From contig CM020508.1 in assembly GCA_009823395.1 (NCBI GenBank), positions 4,858,515 to 4,922,514 on the forward strand: a stretch of DNA of 64,000 bases, written 5' to 3'. The translations under genes were made by a program, and so were the position numbers. The notes below the pieces were generated by a model. It saw nothing but the letters and a program-made list of their open reading frames with translations, was not told the DNA's origin and searched no databases. Shown here piece by piece: positions 14,394 through 41,115 of this stretch (position 1 is its first letter; every line of letters starts with the position of its first letter). The DNA is from Thamnaconus septentrionalis. Taxonomy: Eukaryota; Chordata; Actinopteri; Tetraodontiformes; Monacanthidae.

Positions 14394-15251
14394 ATGTCCA
14401 GGTCCTTCTACGTCGACTCCTTAATCATCAAGGACACGGTGCGTCCGGCACCGGCCGACCATCCGGGGAAAGACTTCCTCATCCCCATCAGCATGCACTC
14501 GCCGAGCGTCATGACGGTCACGGCTCCGGTGTGCCCGTCCAGGAAGAGCGGCGCCTTCTGCGTGTGCCCGCTGTGCGTCACCTCCCACATCCACTCGTCC
14601 CGCAGCGGCATCCCCATGCTGAAGGGCCAGTTCCCGGCGGCGGAGGCGCAGTTCTGTCACAGGCTGGCGCACCAGCAGTCGCCGGCGCTCGCGCACCCGG
14701 GACACACACCTGTCTGCGCGCCCACCTTCAGCGTCACAGACCCCAGGAGATTCCACTGTCTCTCCATCGGTAAGCCACCTGTTTGTTGCAGCCTGCCGCT
14801 GCGTCTTCTGGCGAGACCTGTGGCTTTTTACGCACGGATTTTACGCGCGGTAAGTTTAGGACAACAACTCATTATTTGTTTTTTTTTTTTGTTTCTCTCC
14901 CTCAAAACAGGCGCCTCGGACAACAGCCACATACAGAACGGGAAGCGGATGCGCACGGCGTTCACGAGCACGCAGCTGCTGGAACTGGAAAGGGAATTCT
15001 CCACGAACATGTATCTGTCGAGACTGAGGAGAATCGAGATCGCCACGTACTTGAACCTGTCAGAGAAGCAGGTGAAGATCTGGTTCCAGAACCGCAGGGT
15101 GAAACACAAGAAGGAGGGCAAGGCCACCCAGAGGAGCGCGCACAGCGGTTGCAAGTGCGCCAGCGGCCACACAGACTATTCCAGGTCGGAGGATGAGGAG
15201 TCCCTCTCTCCCGCTTCCGCCGAGGAGGAGAAGGAGGTGTCACACATCTGA
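14394..15251 (+). CDS. gsx2: GS homeobox 2 transcription factor (two exons)
   Basis: Coding exons 14394-14769 and 14911-15251 are joined by a GT-AG intron of 141 nt (phase 1) and give 238 residues, close to the size of other vertebrate Gsx2 proteins. The N terminus [14 protein letters not shown] and the motif [17 protein letters not shown] are hallmarks of the Gsx family; the tyrosine in SFYVDS and the overall match favour Gsx2 over Gsx1. The homeodomain lies at about residues 136-195, with the recognition helix [13 protein letters not shown] (Gln at position 50). A Ser/Glu-rich acidic tail follows. Known family role: nuclear DNA-binding factor that patterns ventral telencephalon, hindbrain and spinal-cord progenitors. 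The start is the first ATG after the TATA box; the upstream in-frame stretch has no ATG. The order gsx2-pdgfra-kit supports the identity. Confidence 0.95.
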   Translation: MSRSFYVDSLIIKDTVRPAPADHPGKDFLIPISMHSPSVMTVTAPVCPSRKSGAFCVCPLCVTSHIHSSRSGIPMLKGQFPAAEAQFCHRLAHQQSPALAHPGHTPVCAPTFSVTDPRRFHCLSIGKPPVCCSLPLRLLARPVAFYARILRAVSLGQQLIICFFFLFLSLKTGASDNSHIQNGKRMRTAFTSTQLLELEREFSTNMYLSRLRRIEIATYLNLSEKQVKIWFQNRRVKHKKEGKATQRSAHSGCKCASGHTDYSRSEDEESLSPASAEEEKEVSHI

Positions 15252-15695
15252 AGGCAAACTTCTCCACAGCTCCTGGCACTTACCGCTGCTACGGTTTCGG
15301 GGTCACGGCGTCGAGGTCTGGGCCAAAATCTCCCGCATGAATATAAAGTTTCCTCCTCAAACTTCGTCCGATAAACTTCACCCTTCGTCATAAATAATAA
15401 TAATAATAAATAAATGTGTGAATATATATTGTGAAATACTGGGTCACTTTACCTGCTGTTTTTTGCCAATAGACTGACACATTTTGACCCCTTCAGGATC
15501 TGCCGAAACCGGTTAATAATCCCCAGTAAATGTTTTTGCCTTGTACCGCCTGAGATCCCGTCCCTGCCGCAAGGCTGTGCGTAAAATGGGCCCAACGTTT
15601 TTTGTTTTTTTTTTTTTTTGTGGAACCTGCACGCAACAATTTGTACACTATGTATATCTGTATTTATTGTAATAAACACGAGTCAACCTGAAAAG
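15252..15695 (+). other. gsx2: gsx2 3' UTR with polyadenylation signal
   Basis: AT-rich sequence follows the TGA. A canonical AATAAA at 15671-15676 is followed by a GT-rich stretch, so cleavage is expected near 15690-15700. The end is approximate. Confidence 0.65.
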
Positions 15696-16325
15696 TTGTC
15701 ATTGTTTTGCCTTTTTTCTATAAAGAGCTGAAGATGCAAAACTATTTACATGATAAAAATTAAAAAAAAAAAAAATACCCAACTGACACTGGGAAACAAA
15801 AAAGCACTACAGAGATATTTACGTGTTTTAAGTGAAATTTCCCTAATAATTACAAAACGTAAAGAGAGTAGGGACACTTGGAGGACATATTCATGTTGTT
15901 GTATTGTAAAGTTTTATTATGGTTTTAAAAAACATCTTAATTTATACCATGGAAACAGTGGCTACAAAACAAAACAAAACAAAATATTAATAATGATAAA
16001 TAAAAGATTGATAAGTAAGCAAAAGAAAAAATAAAATAAAAATAAATGCAATTGAATATAGAAAAGGACAAGCAAGAAGTAAAAACTCCTAACCTCAATC
16101 TCTAAGGCTCAACTAAGAAAACTAAAAAAAAAAAAAAAAAAAATACCAATAATGGGCTGATTTTCTCAAATACCAAACAAACAATGATCATCACCAGACA
16201 TCTTTTATTCATTAGCATTTGCATTGCTGTTTTTAAACTTAAATCATCTATTTATAATCTAACTATTATTACACCTCCATTTAGTTGATATAAGCAGTTT
16301 AATAGAAAATGAAATTGTTGCATCT

Positions 16326-16364
16326 ACACACACACACACACACACACACGCACAGGCACACACA
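16326..16364. repeat. (CA)n microsatellite
   Basis: CA dinucleotide run with one CG and one GG interruption. Confidence 0.9.
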
Positions 16365-18706
16365 TATATGGAAAAAAAAATCAGCTGTATAACGCCCAAC
16401 GGGAAGCAGCCAATAGCCCATTAATGTTCCCCTTTTGAAAAGATTTTGCTTGTCCGAGGCGAGTTTAATTGCGTTTCTTGGTCCCACGTCGGTTGATTAT
16501 GCTGCCATTGCTCCAAGCCACAGAACAAGGATATATAGAAAGTGGGCAAAGGCTTTGACAGGTTAGATTGTCCTGCCTAGGGACTGCATTTAGGCCCGGG
16601 GACCCCCTGACGGCTGAGTGCTCAGAGAGCTTTGAGGGACAGCGACAGGGTTCCTCCGAGCGACACACAACGATTTAGTCACTGTTTCATTAGGCACTAT
16701 TTGAACCTTTCAACCTGCGGTGAATTTAAGGGGGCACGCTCAAAATGGAAGGACTCCGAGGGGGTGCGTGCGGGACAGTGGGGGTTAGGCCAGGGGAAAG
16801 GAGGGGGTGGGGGCGACTGGAAATTAGCCGATGCCTAATTTAACTCGTTTCTGTCAGAGTTTGGGATACATTCCTAATTGAGAGGGGAAGCAGGTGAAAG
16901 TTTTGGTCCCACGCGGACCCATTCAGAGCGGAGCTAAATGGGCCCCTTTCACATCCCGCTGATCATCATATATTATCAGGGGAAAGCCACCTAATGAATA
17001 TATATTGAAGTTCCTATTAATCGAATTAGAGTCCTCGCTCCCCCCACCCGAGCCCTTCTGCAGGTGTTGAGGGCCGCTGCAGCATTTGGAGCCGACAGAC
17101 AATAGAATAAACCGCAGTTAGGGGGAAAGACTTGCTGCTTTTTCGGGTCGTGACCTCGGACTGTAAGGCCGCAGTGATGAGCTGAGGCTCGTTTGGAGGG
17201 TCGAGCCATGTGACCAAGACGAAGTGCCACTGTTACCGCTCTCCATCCTTAAAAAAAAAAAAAAAATTGCTTTTAAATAAATAAATAATGCAGCATTTAA
17301 ACATTCAAACGAGATGAAAGGCGGCACACAGCTACCCAGTGCCCGGCCAGTAAGGACAGCTCTCCAAAAAACGTCAGCGCTTGGGCCGCCATTGAAAATG
17401 TGGCAATTACGCATGACAAAAGACAATTAATAGGAGGGCTTTTCAGCCGCTTGCAGCTGCTGTCTCATGCCGAGTGGTAGAAGGGCGAAGAAGAAGAAGA
17501 AGCCTAATGCCTAAGTGGTGGCGAGGTAGAGAGGGGAAGGGTGCTGTCCTTTCCCGAGGAGAGCACCACTTCACCGATCAATCACCGGTGGTGGTTGTGC
17601 CCTGTAAACACTCTGTAAACAGCATTTTGGCACTGGTCCTCGAACCCATCGTGACCAATCACAATCCAGGAAACTCACAGTTTAGCCTCATTTGAACATC
17701 TTGACACTTTTTTACAATTTAGGGTGGATCTATGCTATGAAAATCTTGAAATGGCATGAATTGAAAAGGCAAAATATTTTAATTCAGCTCACATAATCAC
17801 AATTTCTTCGGCATTTGTGATATTTTATTTTTAAATCAACACCATGTAGTTTTTAGTTTCAAATTCCTTTTTTATGATGGATTGACTTCTAACAGGGGAA
17901 CTGCTGAGACAGCGCCCCAAGCTGGCCAGGAATGGGACTTTATGACTGTGGATGTCAGCCGAGCACTCTCAGGTGACAACTCAACTGTGCATATTTCCTG
18001 GGATTTCTCTGCCACCTCAGCCCTTATGAAAATACTGGGACTAGTGAGAGTGAGCTTGCTGGTTTCTTACAGTTGATGCTTGCCATAAAATGAGTTGTGT
18101 TCAAGACAGTGCGTAAAATATGAGGCAAACATCTGACATTTGTGCTCTGCCCCAGGCCTACAATGTGTTACTTCTTCCTTAGTTCTCACAACTGCAGTCT
18201 TTTCACTGGCCTATTTCAAGTTGCTATGACTCAGCTTAACTCCACCTACCTGCTGATCAAACACCACCTCCTGTCCTGGCTGCTGAACACCCAGACTCAA
18301 GAACAGCATTCATCCTTCCATTAGATGCACCAAATCAACGTTCGTACACAACAGTTATAAAACATATTTCATGAAGCTATAATCAAGCTATTTCATTCTG
18401 TAGTTTAATGGCTGTCTAATTCCTATTCTCCATGTTTTCCTTCATTTCTAATTTTCCCACTGTGCAATGTTGTGTTTTTTGTAAGTTGTTCACAATGTGA
18501 AAAACTTTCAACTGGTTTTAAAAGTTAAAATTAAATAAACATTGTGAAATAAATATATTAGTAAAACTGTTATTGCTAGCTAATGCATCTAGTAATAACA
18601 GCAGAATAAGCAATAGTAATTATTATTTTTAAAAGTAACTTTAAAAAAGATATTTTTTCATAATATATTAATATTGATGTTGCATAAATCTGCATAAGGA
18701 CCAGAT

Positions 18707-18707
<1 letters not shown>

Positions 18708-18740
<33 letters not shown>
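18708..18740. repeat. (ATC)n microsatellite
   Basis: Eleven uninterrupted ATC/TCA trinucleotide units. Confidence 0.9.
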
Positions 18741-18741
<1 letters not shown>

Positions 18742-20511
18742 GAAAACATTAATTTTCATTTGTGCTATCAGTTTGCGGAGACACATTTAAGCTGCCATCA
18801 TCACGTTTTCCAGTATAGATATCTGTAATGATAAATTTCAGCACACTGGACAGCTCCCACAGGTGTCACCATCCTGAAAGACACCCCGTGACGTCACTGT
18901 GCATCACTATAATCGCTATGTCCTCATTTAACTCATCCTTCTTCGTGCAGGGAAATGTCTTTGTAGTCATTTATACTACTATTTTATCTGACAACGGCGT
19001 AGGAGAGCCCAAACAAAGAGACGAGGGGAGGAGCAGGTGGATGTTGGAGGTCAGGCCTGAACACTGAGCACGCCTCCTTTTTTTTTATTGGGACAGAACA
19101 TGTCAATTGCCCTGTTGAACACGCCCTCTGTAGACTTTGGGCATGTCCTCGGTCAACACATTCGATGTGAACGTCTGTTGAAGTCCCCCTGGCGGACAGT
19201 GGCAGTCAGTGCAGGGCATTGCCGGGCACAGGAATGAGTCATGCTGGAGTCCTCTGTCATCTTCTGTTGACATGCTGAGAGCGTGACAGTCACTAGTGTG
19301 ACATAGTGCTGCAAGCGCAGCATGATTGAGCTTTGTGATGATGAAAGCTAGAGTTGTGATGCTGCTTCGGTTAATAAGTCATGTTCAGTTGGAGAAACTT
19401 CCTCGTGACACATTCTGCAGTTACAAAGTTTTTTTTTATAAGTAGGTTGTGTTTTGTTTTTTGTTTTTTTAACGAAAAAATATTTTTGCCCCTTTACCCT
19501 GTGGTAATGGATTCATTTCAAAAAGAATCCCGCACAAGCTTTAAATAACAGTAATAACAAAATGCAATTTATATTGTGCAACGAAAAAAAAACGAAAAAA
19601 ACGCAGTTGTGCAGGCGCGTCAAACCCGGTTTGAGTCGAAGTTTGCCTTCGCGAAGTCGAAACCCTTTGTTTGGAGAACAAGGACGCTGTTCTTTTGGGC
19701 AACATGTGGAAGTAATTGCGCCAAACGGCTGCACAACTCTGGAATGGGGGAGGGGGAGGGGGAAATGGGGGGCGATCATCAGCCCCGGGGCTCCGCTCCA
19801 CGCAGACACCGGTCTGATGCCCCTCTACTGAAGCCCGGAGGTAAGGTGATTCATAAGGGCCCATTATTCATTGTTGGTGCCCGCACCCTCGGGGCACTCA
19901 GGGGGGTTAATGTCAGCGGCGTCGGCAAACAGCTGACGCATGTGTGCCAGTAAAGCAGGAGAGCTCTTTAGTTTTCTGCTGCTCCGAAAGCGAGGAGTCT
20001 CTTCACCGGAGCTGAGGAGATAGAGTCTTTGCCTGTGTGTGTGTGTGTGTGTGTTGTGAAATGATGGTGTTGGAGCGCCCTCTATGAGCTGCTCGCAGTC
20101 TCCACCTACCCTCCGTCCGCCGTCAAGGATCGACTGAACTCGGTCCATTCATCGAGCTGCCTCCTGCCACGCATCGCGCAAAAACACGAGCGTAAAAATA
20201 TTGCGTCCATTCGCTGCTTAACGAAGTCATTGGACGTCGAAGCAGCGAAACAAACAACTCATTCACGCTTTGTTTTTTGTTTTTCATACCGGTTTAAACC
20301 GGCCACCCTGCAAGTCAGCACAAAAGACAATTTCTACCAGCGCGTAAAATTGAATCTAAAACATAAAAATTGGGGATTGTGTCTACCCCTTCCACATTAA
20401 AAGTATCATTTTGAAGGCAAAAAAAAAAGAGGGGGGTCCTGCTCTGGAAGGGAGGAGGCAGAAAAGGGGGGTGTCATTTCCTGAGAGTTATTTACTTTGT
20501 TTGAGCCCAGA

Positions 20512-20517
<6 letters not shown>

Positions 20518-20582
<65 letters not shown>
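20518..20582. repeat. (CT)n tract at the pdgfra promoter
   Basis: About 32 uninterrupted CT units directly before the GC-rich first exon of pdgfra. On the complementary strand this is a GA tract, as often found near TATA-less promoters. A regulatory role is inference. Confidence 0.85.
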
Positions 20583-20584
<2 letters not shown>

Positions 20585-20862
20585 CCCGGGGGGCGGTGGG
20601 GAGGAGAGGAGAAGGGTGGCTGGGGAGGAGGAGAAGGGGAGGACTGTAACTCTGAATCAGTTACAGGTCGCTTGGTTGCAGCGCAGTTGTGCGGACGGTC
20701 GGTGGCGGATGCGGACGGAGGGTCGCGCATATGCTCCCAACAGAGCGCAGGATCTCGGAGGATTACAGCCGCAGCAAAGGACCCTGACTGCGCCGCGTGG
20801 AGCCGCCGATTCACTGTGGATATACTGACACCAGAGGAATATAAAGAGGGGATTACTAGAAG
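20583..20862 (+). other. pdgfra: pdgfra non-coding exon 1 (5' UTR)
   Basis: The GC-rich segment after the CT tract ends at a good donor (AGAAG|GTAATT, GT at 20863). PDGFRA genes have a non-coding first exon followed by a leader exon carrying the ATG, which fits the next acceptor at 22728. The 5' boundary is not determinable and is set at the end of the CT tract. No TATA box is evident. Confidence 0.5.
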
Positions 20863-22728
20863 GTAATTGAAAAGGTTGCGGGGGAGCCAAAAAGAAAAGA
20901 AAAAAAAGATGTTCTAGTCTGAACTCTAACTCTTCCCCCCAAAAAACAAGTTGTGTTATTTATAAGAATCAAACTTTTAAATGTATTTAGAAAAACAAAT
21001 TAAATAATCCACAAAATTTATTTGGTTGTTCGATGGATTTTAAAGTTAATTGGCTCATCCAATTATTGGATGTTCCCTCCTTTTAGAAAAGTTTCATGTT
21101 ACGATTAAAAAAAAAAAAAAACTTTATTTGGAAGGGGGAAAAAACACTCTGATGAAAGTTCCACGCAACTTGTGGATCACTTTTGCAATTGAATCAACTT
21201 TTTAGATTAGACTTGGGTCGCCCGCCTTTGCAACATATGGTCTCACCACTGGACGCCGAGCTGGAAGATGCCTGGAACTCTGCTGGATAAGAGCCCCCAC
21301 TTCGGCCTCACAGCTGGAGGTGTCACCGCCGAAGCCTTGAACACAACATTTTGGGGACGCTGCCTTTGACTCCAAGTTGGAAAACACACTGCAACCAGTC
21401 CGCCGCATTGTTTTCCCGTCCAGTGCTGGAATGTGTGGAATTAAAATGGGAGAATCGGCCACGGAAGCGCAGGAGGGAGACCGCCAAAGAAGATTCAGAG
21501 CGGTGGGAGAAGATCGTCTTGGATTCTGGAATTTTTTTTTATTTTTTTTTTTTTTTGCTTAAAGTTGATTGATACAGCCATATGGAGCATTTTCTTTTAT
21601 GCGGATTTTTTGAAGCGTCTCCCTCATAAACGGGTCTTGCATCCAGCCAGACTTAAAATAAGTCTTCTTTATCAAGTTTGTTCCTGTGGATATTCCAGAA
21701 GAGCCAGGCGCGCACACAGCCTCACTTTTAGATCTTTACGGGCAGTGTAATGATGAAGACAAGGCGTATTCACAAAGACATCCAGGGGATTTGGGACTTT
21801 GGCACACATTTCCCTTCATGATGTGCACTTTTGTGCCACTCATTATGGAGTGAGACATGACCAGGGTGTCCGCGGAGAGAGGGTTGAGGATGCGCCAAGG
21901 ACAGCCAGTCAGAAGAAGATATTGCTGGAGGGAATACAGTTGTGGAAATGTCGAATTAAAGATAAATATTCAAGTTTAAATTCTCATGGAACGAATTAAA
22001 TGAGAAATTTTGAAGTGCAGCGTAACATAAGAGTTTAATTGCACTTCCTGCCAAAACGGTGTCCAAACCTGGATCCAATGCCAGGCAGACAACCAGTGAG
22101 AGGCAAATGTTCTATGGTACTTTGTTCGACAAGAATTCTGAGGCAAACCTCAGTTTAAAAAAAAAAAATGTCCAAAACCCTTCAGACGTTCATTAAAAAA
22201 ATTACCGATTAGAAAAAAGTTGTGCTTTTGTTGTTGCCAAGCGCAAGTTTCAGACGTTTGTTTTTTCTAAGAGAGGAGGGAATGGGAAAAAGAGAGAAAA
22301 AAAACGACCGGTGAAGAGGCCCGATAAGATGGACTGTGTCGCCCTCTACTGTCAGCCTTTATGATCATCTTTGTATCCGTTGCTCGGCCCCGTCCTTGTT
22401 CTCTCCCTGACCACCGCCCTGCGCGTGAACTTTCCCTACCAGCTTTGCCATCTCAGTCACTCATTTTCCAAATGCCCACATCCAACTTTTGCAACACATG
22501 CAACTTTCTGACGAATTCAATATTAATCTGCAGCACTTTGGGGAGACAAAGCACCCATTTTATAACCCCCGTACAAACATGTTGACTTTATTTGTTCAGA
22601 TACAAAGTCCATGTTAAAAAAAAAAAAAAACAAATCTGGTTTAAACATCAGCTGAGTGTCTGGCTTTCAAAAAGATGCAGACGTCTGTTAACCTGTTGAC
22701 TAAACAATCTGCTTCTCTGTCCCCACAG
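20863..22728 (+). other. pdgfra: pdgfra intron 1
   Basis: Intron between the non-coding exon and the leader exon; the acceptor is TGTCCCCACAG with exon start 22729. It holds A/T-rich runs and no recognisable coding sequence. An additional non-coding exon cannot be excluded. Confidence 0.5.
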
Positions 22729-22746
22729 GCCTGAACATCCATAATC

Positions 22747-37595
<14,849 letters not shown>

Positions 37596-39255
37596 CGGAA
37601 GCCGCAAAAGGAGGAAGAAAAAGAGAAAAAAAGAAAAGAAACTATAGACAGACTTTTGAATCTACCAAAGACTCTGCTGTCTCACCCTCCAGCCTCTCTG
37701 TCCCTCGGTGGCCACAGGACTTCAGAAAAACCACTTTGCTGCTTGGATGGGTCTGTAGAACTCATTGGTTCACCCAGGACACTGCCCCCCAGTGGGCTGG
37801 AGGAACCAGTCAGCTTATGGCATCGAGGACTCATAGAACCACAGAGCCTGCATGTCAGATAAAAAAAAGGGCCTCTAAAATGTGCAGAGCTTTTATTCTA
37901 TCGGGCATTCTTTGAACAGCAACATAAGCAAGAAGGGACAAAGTGGTCAACTCGAAAAGAACTCCTCAGTCATATGATACATACAGTATTTAACCACTAA
38001 AGATGCACTAAAACAAAGTCCAAAACTATCATCATCGTCGTCGGCAGCAGGCAGAGCCACAAGGCGCTCGCCTGCTGCAAGAGAAGAGCACCTGATGCTG
38101 GCACAATCAGTAGTGACACGTAGGTTTTTAGTAAAGAAGCACAAACATCTGGACCGTGTGCATTTTTTTATATATGTATGTGACCATATAATGTTTTTGA
38201 GGGATAAATATATCCTGTATTCATTCATTCAAATTTATTTTTTTACTTCACTTGTCATGTAAGCGTGTATTTTATTGTGAATACCGTGTAGATGCTGACT
38301 ATAGCTGTTTCCAATGAGCTTCTCTCTGAGTTGCACGCGTCTCCGCGGCGTCTCTCGCATCCTGTCCCAGTTCAAGGCTTGTGTCTCCAAGGCTCTCAAA
38401 ATGATGCTGACCCTTTCCACCAACAAGCAAACAAAGAAAACGAAAAAAAAAAAAAGAGACATATCTGTAATGTAGGTTGAGTAGGAAAACGTGTGATTGT
38501 ATTGTAAATAGGTCCAGAGTTGTTTTATAAGAAAGAGTTATGAGGTTATTGACAGTATTTTTTTTTCTTTTTAACGGAAGCTGATATTCTGCACCCTCGT
38601 TAAAGGCCAGCGCTTTTGCATCAGTCGGACTCAACAAATGAAGACAGACAGTCTCTTCTGCCAGCGGAAAAAGTGACAAGAACGTCGTTTTTGAATTGAA
38701 GAGCAATACACTGAAGAAGCACAAGTGACCCTAAGAGAATCCCACTCAATCTGTTTGTAATCCAACCAACAGCGTTCAGAAGCAGAATGTGCTGCAGTTT
38801 TATGTCTGAGTTGCTCTCACGAAGCAGGTTTGAGTTGAAACGCTTGACGGAGCGCCATCTGATGTCGTACATCAGTTGTTTGTACACTCTCTGTAATCCA
38901 GCTGTGCCACTGCCTCTCTCTCTCTTTTAACTGTGATATAATCTGCAATCAGCCGTTGCACTTTCCTCTTTTCGTTTTTTTCCCCCATTTCGGTTTGGAT
39001 GTTGCAGAGGAACAGAAGTCCAGTTCGGGCTTCTCGAGGTCAAAAGCCGTGTGGTTGTGAATGTGTGTTTTTGTTTGTTTGTTTGTTTGTTTGTTTGTTT
39101 TTTAAAAACTGCAGCTTAGTGACGTGTTGTCGACGGTACTGTTTCTGTCATTATAGGTAATCACAGCCAATATGAGGATTTAATACTATGTTGCATTATG
39201 TTACATCATGTACATTCAGATGATTTATATTCCAATAAATGATTTATAATGTAAA
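37596..39255 (+). other. pdgfra: pdgfra 3' UTR with polyadenylation signal
   Basis: About 1.65 kb follow the TGA at 37593-37595. A canonical AATAAA lies at 39234-39239, with an A-run about 14 nt later, so cleavage is expected near 39252. A TTTG run (39069-39098) and several T/A-rich stretches lie within. The end is inferred from the signal. Confidence 0.75.
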
Positions 39256-39851
39256 AAAAAAAAAAAGTCCTGTCACTCTTTAAATTGAAATCATAATGCA
39301 GTTGAACTGGGAAAAAAAAATTCAAAACTTTGAGAAATTAAGGCAGGACAAAAAGAAGTGTATGAAACTAGAAACAACTGTGGCTCCTAGCTTCTTTCAC
39401 CAACACGATCAAGACACATTGTGCTAGTGAAACCCCCCAGTACTCTCCAATAAAAAAAAAATGTGGTTCGCAATTCAAGGCCTCCACTAGAGGGCAGTAA
39501 GCGTTGCTCCAGGGCTGCCAACTCCAGCTGTAAACCCGCAGCGAAAGGGGAAAAAATAATGACCATAAAAAAAAACGAAACAGAGATTGAGCCATAAAAG
39601 ACGGTGCCCAGTGTTCCCGGCGTGTCGCAGCTTTCCTCGTGGTTTGTGGTTTGGCTTTAAATCCCCAAGAGACTCCTGCTGGCTGACGCCTGTCATCGCT
39701 GTACTTTGCCACAAGAGGGCAGCACCGTTGCAGTCAGAGCTTCGTTTCTCCAGAAGCGTGGAGTCGAGTCCTGCTGCTGATGAAGGCGGAAGGACGGCGG
39801 AGAAAAAAAAGAAACTGCCGCTGAAAATGAACCCGCCGAGGTGATACAGAC

Positions 39852-39853
<2 letters not shown>

Positions 39854-39933
<80 letters not shown>
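39854..39933. repeat. (GT)n(GA)n compound microsatellite
   Basis: About 28 GT units followed by about 12 GA units, downstream of pdgfra. Confidence 0.95.
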
Positions 39934-39935
<2 letters not shown>

Positions 39936-41088
39936 CTGCACTATTATTTACAATATCCCATGCCGCCAAACCTTTACGATCTTTGAAGTTGTGACAGCCT
40001 GTCTCCAGTGGTCCTGCATACACAAATCTAAACAACAACAACAACAGAAACATACACAGCAGTCAATGACACATTCTATCATTTTATCAGTGTGCTTTTA
40101 TTTTAGAACATTAACTCACTTGTGTGCTCTGTTACACAACTTGGACGCGGCAACAACAAGCACTGTTTTTCTTTTATTTGCCTTACTAGTTCTTGATTAA
40201 CTGGTTTTCTTTTCTACATCCCCATCCCTACTTTTTCCTCTTCTCTATTTTTTTTGGGTGCCTTATTTGCTGAAAGTGTTGAACCCTGCAGGCAGACTGC
40301 TACTCGCTCACAAAGCACACGGTCAATATCTGCTCCACAGCCCAGCTAGCCGGCCCCAGGGCGGAGCTGCTTGCCAAGGACTGGATGGGCAATTGGTAGT
40401 CTCTGAAAGTTGTGTTCCAGGCGTTTTAGCATGCTAATCACCAGCAGTTATAGGCAATTTTCTTTTCTTTTGTTTTGCAGCGGCAGAAATAAAGCCTGTT
40501 TTTGGTTTCTGTTTCTGTGAAAAACAAGAGCACCTGGAACATCTGGGGTTTATTAAGATGTAACTACTCTTTTAAATTTCATCCAAAAAAGACATATCTG
40601 CACTCATGGTAATTCCAAAAAGAAGAAAAAAAACAACTTCAGGAGGCTTTAGTTCATTTATTGTGTAAATATTCTTCACTACGCCTCAGTGTGTGATGTC
40701 AGGACTGAAGATCATAGACGATACACATGGAGCACGGCGGCACTGTGGGCAAAGAAGGTTATTGGAACTGTTAGATTTGACCACACAAACACACACACAC
40801 ACACACACTACTGTACACTTACACCTAGAGGCTGGACAGAAAGCACAGAGACCAGAGCAGTGTAGGGAAGGTAACAGAATCAGATGCCGCTTCATCATCA
40901 TGTTATCAGGCAATTTGCTGTTGTGCTGCTAATTCTCTCCTTATTTGCTTCATTTTCTCGCACTAATTATTAGGAAGTGAAGTTTATCTAGAATAGGCAC
41001 ATAAGCAGTAAGGTCACAAACGATGGTGCAGTAAAATGTATTGATATACCATATAAAACATCATTGACGCATTTTGCTGAGCCCTCTT

Positions 41089-41115
41089 TCTTCTTCTTCT
41101 TCTTCTTCTTCTTCT
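41089..41115. repeat. (TTC)n microsatellite
   Basis: Nine TTC trinucleotide units. Confidence 0.85.

Larger units (their letters stand above)
15700..20500. other. gsx2-pdgfra intergenic region
   Basis: No gene seen. 15700-16320 is AT-rich with A-runs. 16430-17230 is complex sequence with many TAAT/ATTA cores (AATTGCG, CCTAATTTAACT, CTATTAATCGAATTAG) and looks like a conserved non-coding block, candidate enhancer of gsx2 or pdgfra. 18400-18700 is AT-rich. 19600-20160 contains GC-rich DNA approaching the pdgfra promoter. Conservation is untested. Confidence 0.4.
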
